A stretch of DNA of 64,000 nucleotides from Achromobacter denitrificans NBRC 15125 (GTDB lineage Bacteria > Pseudomonadota > Gammaproteobacteria > Burkholderiales > Burkholderiaceae_B): the NCBI RefSeq assembly GCF_001571365.1, contig NZ_BCTQ01000014.1, forward strand, positions 88,392-152,391, given 5' to 3'. Below, in pieces: positions 1-8,141 of the stretch. How positions within the stretch are numbered: position 1 is the first letter of the stretch; the number at the start of each line of letters is the position of its first letter. Under the pieces are notes generated by a model that ran no database searches, was not told the origin of the DNA, and worked only from the letters and a program-made list of their open reading frames with translations. The position numbers and the translations under genes are program-made.

Positions 1-1067
1 CCGAGCCCGGCCGCACGCAGGCCATCGAGGACGCCGCCGGCGCCCTGTCCGAAGCCGTGCTGGCGGCCACCGTGAGCGAGCCCCCGCGCGCCGTGCTGGC
101 CTGGAACAGCCTGCGCTGCGCCATCGCGGCCAGCACCGCCGCCCAGACGCTGCGCGTGCCCTACGGCCTGGTCCTCCTCGGCCTGGACTATTTCCAGAAA
201 GCGAACGCCAACCACAAGCTGTCCGAACGCGGACGGCTGGAGCTCAAGCTGGTGTCCGAAGCGCTGGTCGACGCCGACCTGGTGGCGCTCGGTTCGCGCG
301 CCATGCACGACGCGGCCCAGCAGTTGCTGGGCGGAACCCAGGAAGCCACCATCCTGCCGCCGCTGCCCCTGCCTTCGGGCAAGGCGCGCAAGGCCGCCGC
401 GCCGGAAATCCAGGGCGCGCTGGCCGCGCTGGAAGGCAAGCGGGTGCTGGCCCTCACCGACGACCAGCCCGATCCCATCATGGCCCGCGCCGTCATCGAC
501 ATCTTCGCCGAGATCGCGCTGCGCCGGCCCGATACCGTGCTGCTGGTGCTGAGCGATCCCAAATCCGCCGCGCTGATGCATCGCCACGCCGTTTCCATCG
601 GCCTGCACGACGAGCAACTGGTATTCCTGCCCGAAATCGGCGACCTGCCCTCGCGCGAGCAACTGCTGGCGCGCGTGGAACTGGCGCTGTTTCCTTATAT
701 TCCGACGCGCGCCGAAATCGCCGCTTTGCCGCCCACCGCCAGCCTGCTGGAAAGCATGGCGCACGGCATCTGTCCGGCGGTCGGGCTCAATCCGGCTTAT
801 ACCGACCTGGTGGAATCCGCCCGCGAGGGGTTGCACGTGGATTATTCAGGCAGCCCGGCGGAAATCGCGCACGGCCTGCTGGACGCGCTGGAGGACTCGG
901 AGGCCGTGCGCGCCATGGGAAAACGCGCGCGGGAGCGCCTGGGACGCGAATATCCGCCGCTGGAACAGGCCCTGGACGATTTTCTGATGCAGGCCGCGAA
1001 GCCGCAGCCCGCCGCCAGCTCCGGGGTGCGCGCGGAGCCGCGCCTCCTGCACATGAAAATATCCTGA
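1..1067 (+). CDS. Glycosyltransferase-like protein, C-terminal part (5' end outside window)
   Basis: The reading frame is open from base 3 to the TGA at 1065-1067, so the start lies upstream of the window. The visible ~355 residues resemble the nucleotide-sugar-binding half of a GT-B glycosyltransferase: a segment reporting LLVLSDPKSAAL, then the Glu-containing LLESMAHGICPAVG and an alpha-helical tail. This end of GT4-type enzymes normally contacts the donor sugar nucleotide. The first visible residues (about 1-100) look like the end of the acceptor domain. The next gene downstream is a large SGNH-like/TPR protein on the same strand, 222 bp away, so a joint role in surface glycan assembly is possible but inferred. 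Family assignment is moderate; donor and acceptor cannot be deduced. Confidence 0.6.
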   Translation, partial: EPGRTQAIEDAAGALSEAVLAATVSEPPRAVLAWNSLRCAIAASTAAQTLRVPYGLVLLGLDYFQKANANHKLSERGRLELKLVSEALVDADLVALGSRAMHDAAQQLLGGTQEATILPPLPLPSGKARKAAAPEIQGALAALEGKRVLALTDDQPDPIMARAVIDIFAEIALRRPDTVLLVLSDPKSAALMHRHAVSIGLHDEQLVFLPEIGDLPSREQLLARVELALFPYIPTRAEIAALPPTASLLESMAHGICPAVGLNPAYTDLVESAREGLHVDYSGSPAEIAHGLLDALEDSEAVRAMGKRARERLGREYPPLEQALDDFLMQAAKPQPAASSGVRAEPRLLHMKIS

Positions 1068-1079
1068 ATAATGCGGCAA

Positions 1080-1128
1080 CAAAATCCTGGATAAATAACC
1101 TCAGGCAGTTTTGTTATTCAGGATTTTG
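1080..1128 (+). terminator. Bulged inverted repeat downstream of the glycosyltransferase
   Basis: Arms at 1080-1099 and 1113-1128 pair as CAAAATCCTG-AATAAC with GTTATTCAGGATTTTG, with a 4-base GATA bulge in the left arm and a 13-base loop. It lies 12 bases after the stop codon. The stem is AT-rich and no immediate T-run follows, so it could be a weak terminator or an mRNA-end stabilising hairpin. Confidence 0.4.
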
Positions 1129-1289
1129 ATTTGCAGCAGTTGTTTTTATATTGTTTCTCCACATTCCCAGCTGGCGCCATTCGCCGGCGGAAGCCCGGAT
1201 AAACGGTTACTCATACTCACTCCCCGCAGCCGGGAGGGGCATTTCTTCCTATATATTTTCGCCCTGATGTAACGAAGGAGTATCGAACA

Positions 1290-3455
1290 ATGATTATCTC
1301 AACGATCGGATCCTGCCGCGTGGCAGGCCCCATGACCAAACTCCAGGCGCAACGGAACTTCGTTCTGGATAATCGTCTTCTTTACGGTTTCACGCACAAC
1401 ACCAAGGAAACCATCCAGGCCATCCGCTATATGCGCGGCGAGATCACGCTGCCGGAAAGCGCCTGGGCGTTCATTTCCAGCGAACCCCCGCGTGAATCGA
1501 ATCCCGCCCATGCCCACCCCGCCGACGCCCGCCACGTGGTGGAGATCAGTTCGACCAAGGTGCTGGAGCTGGACGGCAAGTACCTGCAGCTGGTGCGCTT
1601 CAAGGAAGCGCTGAACTTCTGCCCCGAATTGCTCAAGATCTTCTTCGACCACGCCACGCGCGACGGCCTGGCCAAGCGCGCCGCCGCCCTGCGGGAAGCA
1701 CCCAGCTTCGCCCACGTCCCCGAACACGTCCAGCACGCGCTGACGCACACGGTCATGCACGTGCAGAACGCCCAGGAGATCCTGGACGACCTCAAGTCCA
1801 TCCAGCAACTGCTGGGCGGCTCCTTCGTGCTGGTCACCCACTGCAACGCGATCAACGCCGAAGGCCAGCCCATCGCCGACCGCGCCCAGATGGTCGAGAC
1901 CGTCAAGCTGGCCGCGAGCACCCTCGGCATCCCCGTGATCGAGCCGGGCGCGCTGCTCGCGCATTTCGGCCAAAGCCGCGGCATGCCCGACGAAGGCCGC
2001 GACACCGCCCACTACACGCCGGCGTTCGCCAAGCTGGTGGGCCGCGCCATCTGCGAGAAGCTGCTGGGCACCGCCGACCAGGACCTGGTTGCCTCCGCCG
2101 AGCCGCTGGACTGGAAGCAGTGCATCGAACGCGCCAAGGCGTCGGCCCGCGATCTGGAATGGGACAACGCCCTGCTGCTGACCAACCGCGCCATCGAGCT
2201 CAAGAACGGCAGCCCCACCGCCTACGTGCTGCGCGCCCGCGCCGTGACCGCGCTGGACCAGACCGACGACATCCTGGACGCCTGGTCCATCGCCCTGTCC
2301 ATCGACAGCAACCGCAGCGCCTACATCCTGCGCCAGGCCGCCGAAGGCGCGATGGAAGTCGGTGAATTCGACAAGGCCCGCGATTGGGCCGCCGAATCGC
2401 TGGACAAGGAAAGCGACGAGAAGACCGCCCTGCTGCTGGGCCGCATCCATTCCAAGCTGGGCCAGAACGCGCAGGCCGAGCAGGCCTTCCGCAAGTACGC
2501 GGCCGGCGACGCCGTGCGCGCCCTGCGCTTCGCCTCGCGCGCGCACACCCCGCTGGCCGACGCCGCCAACATGGTGAACGCGCTGGCCCGCACGGCCGGC
2601 GTGGATCAGGCCGGGCTGGACGCGGCGCGCGCCGCGGTCCTCAAGCGCGCCACCCGCGAGGTCAAGCGCACCGGCCGCGTCGGCGCGCTGCTGCCCACGC
2701 TCAGCGCCTTCTATGCGCTGCAGTCGCTGCCCCAGGACGGCCAGGAAGACCAGGACGACCAGATCAACCAGGCCTACCGGCGCCTGCTCAAGGCCTACGA
2801 GACCTATCCGGAATACCAGCACAGCACCGAAACGGTTGCGCTGCTGGGCCGGCTGGCGCAGCTGGCGCCCGTCGATCCGCGCTACGTCCAGCGCGCCGCC
2901 AAGCAGCTGCAGGCCCAGGGCCATGCCCGCGCCGCCGTCGAATGCTGGCAGCGTCTTGCCGGTTCGCCCCTGCCGGCCGAGCGCGACACCGTCAGCCTGG
3001 CCGCGGTGAAGCTCTCGCAGCTGGGCGCCCACCAGGCGGCAGCCCGGGTCTACGCGCAACTGTCGCAAAGCGGTTCCATGGACCTGAACACGGCGCACGA
3101 CCACATCGACAAGTGCCTGCGCGCCCTGGCCCGCAGCTTCCGCAAGTGCCTGACCGAAGAACGCCTGCGCGACGCCGAAGAGGCGCTCAACGGCATCCAG
3201 TCGATCGATCCGTCCTACCAGGGCCTGATTTCGCTGCAACGCTCGCTGGCCGACGCGCACAAGCGTGAATTCCTGGCGCGCCGCTCGAACTCGGCCAACG
3301 CCGACGACGTGATTGCCAGCGCGCAGCGCGTGATCCAGACCTCGCCCATGGATCGCGAGGCCAACATCGAGCTGGCCATGCACAACCTGAAGAACGGCAA
3401 CGTGGCGGAAAGCCGCCGCATCCTGGACCGCTTCCTCCAGAGCAACGCCGCCTGA
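1290..3455 (+). CDS. SGNH-like domain fused to TPR-like repeats
   Basis: A 721-residue protein starting at an ATG with AAGGAG at 1274-1279. Residues 1-260 look like an SGNH/GSCFA-type esterase or acetyltransferase fold: G7-S8-C9 at the start (block I), a T183-H-C-N segment in the block III position, and D238-x-x-H241 (block V, DTAH). Residues about 265-721 are helical repeats of TPR character, including A-x-x-Y and A-x-x-A-L patterns such as ARDWAAESLDKESDEK. No signal peptide or membrane segment is seen, so it is probably cytoplasmic. The upstream glycosyltransferase suggests modification of a glycan or glycoprotein, for example acyl transfer, but no substrate can be named. The triad assignment is by motif only. 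Confidence 0.6.
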   Translation: MIISTIGSCRVAGPMTKLQAQRNFVLDNRLLYGFTHNTKETIQAIRYMRGEITLPESAWAFISSEPPRESNPAHAHPADARHVVEISSTKVLELDGKYLQLVRFKEALNFCPELLKIFFDHATRDGLAKRAAALREAPSFAHVPEHVQHALTHTVMHVQNAQEILDDLKSIQQLLGGSFVLVTHCNAINAEGQPIADRAQMVETVKLAASTLGIPVIEPGALLAHFGQSRGMPDEGRDTAHYTPAFAKLVGRAICEKLLGTADQDLVASAEPLDWKQCIERAKASARDLEWDNALLLTNRAIELKNGSPTAYVLRARAVTALDQTDDILDAWSIALSIDSNRSAYILRQAAEGAMEVGEFDKARDWAAESLDKESDEKTALLLGRIHSKLGQNAQAEQAFRKYAAGDAVRALRFASRAHTPLADAANMVNALARTAGVDQAGLDAARAAVLKRATREVKRTGRVGALLPTLSAFYALQSLPQDGQEDQDDQINQAYRRLLKAYETYPEYQHSTETVALLGRLAQLAPVDPRYVQRAAKQLQAQGHARAAVECWQRLAGSPLPAERDTVSLAAVKLSQLGAHQAAARVYAQLSQSGSMDLNTAHDHIDKCLRALARSFRKCLTEERLRDAEEALNGIQSIDPSYQGLISLQRSLADAHKREFLARRSNSANADDVIASAQRVIQTSPMDREANIELAMHNLKNGNVAESRRILDRFLQSNAA

Positions 3456-3471
3456 TCCGTCTTCCAGGACG

Positions 3472-3508
3472 AAAAAAAAACCGGAACCGCGAGGTTCCGG
3501 TTTTTTTT
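3472..3508. terminator. Bidirectional rho-independent terminator
   Basis: Perfect 8-bp arms CCGGAACC and GGTTCCGG around a GCGA loop, flanked by a run of nine A on the left and eight T on the right. It sits between the TPR protein (+) and dps (-), which converge, and serves both. Confidence 0.93.
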
Positions 3509-3524
3509 CTTGCAGCCGCGGCGC

Positions 3525-4025
3525 TTATTGCAGCAGGCTGCGCAGCATCCAGGCGTTCTTCTCGTGCACGTCCAGACGCTGGGTCAGCAGGTCGGCGGTG
3601 GGCTGGTCGTTGGCCGCATCGGCCTTCTCGAACGCGGCGCGCGCGGTCTTGGCGACGGATTCGTTCGCGGTCACCAGCAGGCGCACCATTTCCAGGGCTT
3701 CCGGCACCGAGTCCGGCTCGGAGATGGAGGACAGCTTGCCGAATTCGCGGTAGGTGCCAGGCGCGTAGTGGCCCAGGGCGCGGATGCGCTCGGCGATGCT
3801 GTCCAGCGCGTTCCACTCTTCCGTGTACTGCGTCATGAACATCAGGTGGAGCGTGTTGAACATGGGCCCCGTGACGTTCCAGTGGAAATTGTGCGTCATC
3901 AGGTACAGCGTGTACGAATCGGCCAGCAGCTTGGACAGTTCGCCAGCGACGGCGGCGCGGTCCTTGTCCGAGATACCGATGTTGATGCGCGGAACGCTGG
4001 AGGTCTTCTTGGGGGACTTGGCCAT
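3525..4025 (-). CDS. dps: Dps-family DNA-binding ferritin
   Basis: 166 residues, the normal length for Dps, which forms a dodecameric shell, oxidises and stores iron with H2O2 and protects the nucleoid. The N-terminus is lysine-rich (MAKSPKK), suited to DNA binding. The ferroxidase signature H45-N-F-H48-W-N is followed by H60 and by D75-x-x-x-E79. These align with His51, His63, Asp78 and Glu82 of E. coli Dps. The residue four after H60, usually Asp67 in E. coli numbering, is Met64 here. The start has AGGAG seven bases upstream. It lies directly downstream of oxyR on the same strand, which fits peroxide control, although the 124-bp gap could hold its own promoter. Confidence 0.95.
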   Translation of the reverse strand: MAKSPKKTSSVPRINIGISDKDRAAVAGELSKLLADSYTLYLMTHNFHWNVTGPMFNTLHLMFMTQYTEEWNALDSIAERIRALGHYAPGTYREFGKLSSISEPDSVPEALEMVRLLVTANESVAKTARAAFEKADAANDQPTADLLTQRLDVHEKNAWMLRSLLQ

Positions 4026-4149
4026 TGCTAGCTCCTATGGATAAAAGTGCAAATCAAGGATACCACTGCAAACCTTGCAAATCGGCGCGAAGCCGGGCGC
4101 GGCCGTCAATAAGCGCCAGGGCGTTTGACGGCGCGCAAATCGGGGCGTG

Positions 4150-5100
4150 TCAATCCTGCACGGCCGCCACTTCGTCGGTCAGCATCTTGACGCCCGGCAG
4201 CTCGCACGCGTAGACCGCCTGCGCCAGCGCCTCGATGGCGGCCAGCCGGGGAAAACTGCGGCGCCACGCCAGCACGACCCGGCGCTCGGGCACCTGCCCT
4301 TCGAACGGCAGGTAGCGCAGCAGGCTGTTGGAGGGCGGATGCTCGGGCACGGCGGTCACGGGCAGCACGGTGACGCCGATTCCGGCGGCGACCATGTGGC
4401 GGATGGTTTCCAGCGACGACCCCTCGAAGGTGCGCTGGATCCCGTCGCTGGCCGCGGAAAAGCGCGACAGCTCGGGACAGACCTCCAGCACCTGGTCGCG
4501 GAAGCAATGCCCGCTGCCCAGCAGCAGCATGGTCTGTTGCTTCAGGTCCTGCGCGTCGATCGCCTCGCGGCGCGCCAGTTCGTGGTCGTTGGGCACGGCC
4601 ACGACGAAGGGTTCGTCGTACAGCGGCTGCATGACCAGGCCGGCCTCGGGCAACGGCAAGGCCATGATGGCGCAATCGATCTCGCCCTGGCGCAGCAGCT
4701 CGACCAGGCGCACCGTGAAGTTCTCCTGCAGCAGCAGCGGCATCTGCGGCGTGCGGCCGATCTGCACCGGAACCAGCCGCGGCAACAGGTACGGGCCGAT
4801 GGTGTGGATGACGCCGACGCGCAGCGGCCCGGCCAGCGGATCGTGGCCCTGGCGGGCGATCTCCTTGATGCTGGCGCTTTCCTCCAGCACCTTCTGCGCC
4901 TGCGCGACGATGCGCTGGCCGATGGGCGTGACGCCCACCTCCGCGCCGCCGCGTTCGAACAGCGTCACGCCCAGCTCGTCTTCGAGCTTGCGTATCGCGA
5001 CCGACAGCGTGGGCTGGCTGACGAAACAGGCCTCGGCCGCCCGGCCGAAGTGGCGCTCTCGCGCGACCGCGACGATGTACTTGAGTTCGGTGAGAGTCAT
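4150..5100 (-). CDS. oxyR: Hydrogen-peroxide sensing LysR regulator OxyR
   Basis: 316 residues with an N-terminal winged helix-turn-helix (residues 1-60, TELKYIVAVARERHFGRAAE) and a LysR substrate-binding fold. The two redox cysteines are present as G-H-C199-F-R-D-Q-V-L-E-V-C208, the same spacing and numbering as E. coli OxyR, where Cys199-Cys208 forms the disulfide that switches the regulator. It sits between recG (upstream) and dps (downstream) on the minus strand. In Pseudomonas aeruginosa oxyR and recG are also linked in one operon. The product probably controls dps and other peroxide genes. Confidence 0.96.
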   Translation of the reverse strand: MTLTELKYIVAVARERHFGRAAEACFVSQPTLSVAIRKLEDELGVTLFERGGAEVGVTPIGQRIVAQAQKVLEESASIKEIARQGHDPLAGPLRVGVIHTIGPYLLPRLVPVQIGRTPQMPLLLQENFTVRLVELLRQGEIDCAIMALPLPEAGLVMQPLYDEPFVVAVPNDHELARREAIDAQDLKQQTMLLLGSGHCFRDQVLEVCPELSRFSAASDGIQRTFEGSSLETIRHMVAAGIGVTVLPVTAVPEHPPSNSLLRYLPFEGQVPERRVVLAWRRSFPRLAAIEALAQAVYACELPGVKMLTDEVAAVQD

Positions 5101-5126
5101 GGTGGACTACGCCCCCGCGGGTTGTG

Positions 5127-5146
5127 CGCCGGCGGCATCGCCGGCG
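5127..5146. other. Perfect 8-bp hairpin between recG and oxyR
   Basis: Two copies of CGCCGGCG separated by GCAT. It lies between the recG stop and the oxyR start and could modulate read-through or RNA stability. There is no T-run, so it is not a standard terminator. Confidence 0.35.
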
Positions 5147-5180
5147 TTCGATAGATGAAGGTTCATGGCTGGCGGCAGGT

Positions 5181-7271
5181 TCATGTGCGCAGGAAATCCT
5201 CGCGCCCGCGCATCCAGCGCGCCAGGTGGGCTTCGACGGCCGCCGGATGCTCCGCGCGCAGCCAGACGGCCGCGTCGCGCGCGTCTTCCGCGATGGCGGC
5301 ATCGGTTTCCAGGTCGGCGAAGCGCAGCAGCGCCATGCCGGACTGGCGCGTTCCCAGGAATTCGCCCGGGCCGCGCTGTTCCAGGTCGCGGCGCGCGATC
5401 TCGAAGCCGTCGGAGGTTTCGAACATGGCGCGCAGCCGTTCGCGCGCCACCTGCGACAGCGGCGTCTGGTAGAGCAGCACGCAGACGGATTCGGCCGTGC
5501 CCCGCCCCACCCGCCCGCGCAGCTGGTGCAGTTGGGCCAGGCCGAACCGCTCGGCGTGCTCGATCACCATGAGCGACGCGTTCGGCACGTCGACGCCGAC
5601 CTCGATGACGGTCGTGGCGACCAGCAGGTCCACCTCGCCGTCGCGGAACGCCTGCATCACGGCGGCTTTCTCGGCCTGCGGCAGCCGCCCGTGCACCAGC
5701 CCGATGCGCAGGTCGGGCAGATCCGCCTGCATGCCCTCGTAGGTGTCCACGGCCGTCTGGAGCTCCAGGGCCTCGCTTTCCTCGACCAGCGGGCAGACCC
5801 AATAGGCCTGCTGCCCGCCGCGCGCGGCCTGGGCGATGTGGGCGATGACCTCTTCGCGCCGCGCGTCCGAGACCAGCTTGGTCAGCACCGGCGTGCGTCC
5901 CGGCGGCAGCTCGTCGATGACGGACACGTCCAGGTCGGCGAAGAAGGTCATGGCCAGCGTGCGGGGAATCGGCGTGGCGCTCATGTTGAGCTGGTGCGGC
6001 ACGATGCGGCCGCGCACGGTTTCGCCCTTGCGCGTGAGCGCCAGCCGCTGGCCGACGCCGAAGCGGTGCTGTTCGTCCACGATGGACAGGCCCAGCCGAT
6101 GGAATTCCACGTGATCCTGGATCAGCGCCTGCGTGCCCACGACCAGTTGCACGCTGCCGTCGGCGGCGGCCGCCGCCGCTTCGCGCCGCGCCTTGGCCGT
6201 CAGGCTGCCGCTCAGCCACGCCACGTTGACGCCCAGCGGCTGCAGCCACGACACCAGCTTGCGGAAATGCTGCTCGGCCAGGATTTCGGTGGGCGCCATC
6301 AGCGCCACCTGGGCGCCGCCGGCGATGGCCTGCGCGGCGGCGATGGCCGCCACCACGGTCTTGCCGCTGCCCACGTCGCCTTGCAGGAGGCGGTGCATGG
6401 GATAAGGCTTGCCCAAATCCGCCGAGATTTCCTGGACCACGCGTTCCTGCGCGCCGGTCAGCTTGAACGGCAAGGTTTCGTACAGCCGGGCCACCAGGCC
6501 GCCGGCCTCGGCGCGCGCCGGCAGCGGTTCGGCTTCCTTGATGCGCCGCGCGGCGCGGGCGGCCGCCAGCGACAGCTGCTGCGCCAGCAGTTCGTCGAAC
6601 TTGATGCGGCGCCACGCGGGATGCACGCGATCCAGCAGGGCCGCTTCGGACTCCCCCTGCGCCGGCGTGTGCAAGGCGCGGATGGCCGGCTCGAAAGGCG
6701 GCAGGTCGTAGCGGGCCCGCGCCTCGTCGGGCAGGGTGTCGGACAGGTCGGCGCGGTCCAGCGCCTGCGCGATGGCGCGCCGCAGGGTCAGTTGCGGCAG
6801 CCCTTCCGTGCTGGGATAGACGGGGGTGAGCGCGGTGGGCAGCGGCGCGTCCGCGTTGGTCATGCGGGGATGGACCATCTCGCGGCCGAACAGGCCGCCG
6901 CGGACTTCGCCGCGCGCGCGCAGGCGCTTGCCCACGCTGACCTGCTTCTGCTGGCTGGGATAGAAATTCAGCCAGCGCAATTGGAGTTCGCCGCTCTCGT
7001 CAGCCAGGGTGGCGGTGAGCTGGCGCCGAGGCCGGTACAGCACCTCGGATTTGGTGATCTCGCCTTCGACCTGGGCGGGAAAGCCCGGCCGCAGCGTATT
7101 GATGGGGACCACGCGGGTTTCGTCCTCGTAGCGCAGCGGCAGGTGCAGCACGAAATCCTCAGGCAGCACCAGACCCAGGTTACGGAGCTTGCGCTCCGTA
7201 TCCGTGAGGGCCTTGCCGGCGCCTTTGGTGTCGGCGCCGGGTCGCTTGGAAGCCGCGGCCGCGGCCGGCAT
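5181..7271 (-). CDS. recG: ATP-dependent DNA helicase RecG
   Basis: 696 residues, the usual RecG size. It remodels stalled replication forks and branch-migrates Holliday junctions. An N-terminal wedge/OB domain (about residues 60-200, with YPSQQKQVSVGKRLRARGEV) precedes a superfamily 2 helicase core with the Walker A LLQGDVGSGKT, the Walker B-like box VDEQHRFGVGQR, motif III MSATPIPRTLA and the motif VI region QLRGRVGRG. The C-terminus carries the conserved GTRQSG element. The ATG at 7271 gives a long Ala-rich N-terminus, and an internal start a few dozen codons later is possible. It is 41 bp downstream of ridA and followed by oxyR, forming a ridA-recG-oxyR-dps array. Confidence 0.97.
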   Translation of the reverse strand: MPAAAAASKRPGADTKGAGKALTDTERKLRNLGLVLPEDFVLHLPLRYEDETRVVPINTLRPGFPAQVEGEITKSEVLYRPRRQLTATLADESGELQLRWLNFYPSQQKQVSVGKRLRARGEVRGGLFGREMVHPRMTNADAPLPTALTPVYPSTEGLPQLTLRRAIAQALDRADLSDTLPDEARARYDLPPFEPAIRALHTPAQGESEAALLDRVHPAWRRIKFDELLAQQLSLAAARAARRIKEAEPLPARAEAGGLVARLYETLPFKLTGAQERVVQEISADLGKPYPMHRLLQGDVGSGKTVVAAIAAAQAIAGGAQVALMAPTEILAEQHFRKLVSWLQPLGVNVAWLSGSLTAKARREAAAAAADGSVQLVVGTQALIQDHVEFHRLGLSIVDEQHRFGVGQRLALTRKGETVRGRIVPHQLNMSATPIPRTLAMTFFADLDVSVIDELPPGRTPVLTKLVSDARREEVIAHIAQAARGGQQAYWVCPLVEESEALELQTAVDTYEGMQADLPDLRIGLVHGRLPQAEKAAVMQAFRDGEVDLLVATTVIEVGVDVPNASLMVIEHAERFGLAQLHQLRGRVGRGTAESVCVLLYQTPLSQVARERLRAMFETSDGFEIARRDLEQRGPGEFLGTRQSGMALLRFADLETDAAIAEDARDAAVWLRAEHPAAVEAHLARWMRGREDFLRT

Positions 7272-7312
7272 GAAGGAACGAACTCCTGGTTCGAAACGTC
7301 CCCGGGCTGGCC

Positions 7313-7699
7313 CTAGAGGACCAGGATGGCCTCGACTTCGAACTGCGCGCCCTTCGGCAGGCTGGCCACGCCGATGGTGGAACGCGCCGGGAACGGCTGG
7401 GGAATGAGCTCGGCCATGATGGCGTTGGCGGCCGTGAACTTGCCCAGGTCGGTCAGGAACAGCGTCAGCTTGACGACGTTGTCCAGCGTGCCGCCCGCGG
7501 CGGTGATGACTTCCTGCATGTTGGCGAACGCCTGGCGCACCTGGGCGTCGAAGTTTTCGGAAACCAGGTCGCCGGTGCCCGGTTCCAGGCCGATCTGGCC
7601 CGAGAGGTAGACAGTCTTGGTGCCACTCGCGGCAACCGCTTGCGAGTAAGGGCCGACCGCGGCGGGCGCGGCGTCGGTATGGATGATTTGCTTGCTCAT
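7313..7699 (-). CDS. ridA: RidA family 2-iminobutanoate/2-iminopropanoate deaminase
   Basis: 128 residues, matching the trimeric YjgF/RidA family, which hydrolyses reactive enamine/imine intermediates released by PLP enzymes. The key residues are present: GPYSQ with Tyr18, S33-G-Q, Arg106 in PARSTIG (equivalent to E. coli Arg105) and Glu121 (Glu120 in E. coli). The protein is cytosolic with no signal peptide. It is first in the minus-strand series ahead of recG and starts about 85 bp from the repeat cluster at 7.8 kb. Confidence 0.95.
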   Translation of the reverse strand: MSKQIIHTDAAPAAVGPYSQAVAASGTKTVYLSGQIGLEPGTGDLVSENFDAQVRQAFANMQEVITAAGGTLDNVVKLTLFLTDLGKFTAANAIMAELIPQPFPARSTIGVASLPKGAQFEVEAILVL

Positions 7700-7785
7700 G
7701 GGCGGAATCCTTCTGATGACGGATAGAAGCTACAACTATCGAAGTTTAAACAGCAATAGACATTTGCGAAAGTGGCGGGATGCCG

Positions 7786-8141
7786 TAGGATGGGTGGAGC
7801 GCGAGATCCCCACCAAAAGAACGAAAACGGTCAACGCGCGCAACCCATGCGGCCGTGGGCAGATAATGCCCCCGCATCGGCAGGAAAACGATTTGCCTAT
7901 GGCTGTATCGGTTGGGCGCGGAGGGTGGCAACGTCCGCCCACGGCCGCATGGGTTGCGCGCGTTGGGGATCGGGGTTCTTGCGGAAGCCGTCTCGCGCTA
8001 CACCCATCCTACGCGGCAACGTCCGCCCATTGCCGCATCGGTTGCGCGCGGTGGGTGTCGACGTTTGCTCATGACCGCATGGGTTGCGCGCGCTGGATGT
8101 CGGGGTTCTTGCGGAGGCGGTCTTGCGCTTTACCCATCCTA
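7786..8141. repeat. Cluster of inverted and direct intergenic repeat half-units
   Basis: This stretch holds no gene between ridA and the LysR gene. It contains at least three half-units of about 75-80 bp. Each runs from an outer box TAGGATGGGTG-N-AGCGCRAGA through an AAGAACCCCGA-type middle to an inner box GCGCGCAACCCATGCGG. Unit A (7786-7863) points one way. Unit B (about 7931-8011) is its inverted partner, so A and B could form a 225-bp hairpin. Unit C (about 8068-8141) repeats B directly, with an inner-box fragment lacking its outer end at 8012-8064. The outer end of C supplies the TAG stop (8139-8141, minus strand) of the LysR gene. No transposase is encoded. Related copies lie at 50.05 and 63.7-63.9 kb. 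Confidence 0.85.

Noticed and set aside
1299..3383. A 694-codon minus-strand frame opposite the SGNH-TPR gene
   Set aside because: No domain, biased composition and exact coverage by a gene with a ribosome-binding site on the other strand.
5124..7316. A 730-codon open frame on the plus strand opposite recG
   Set aside because: It is an antisense shadow created by GC-rich codon bias. It is rich in His, Gln, Arg and Gly with no recognisable domain, while the opposite strand encodes recG with full helicase motifs.
7786..8141. Repeat cluster considered as a CRISPR array
   Set aside because: The units are inverted relative to each other, of unequal spacing and length, with no uniform spacers and no cas genes.
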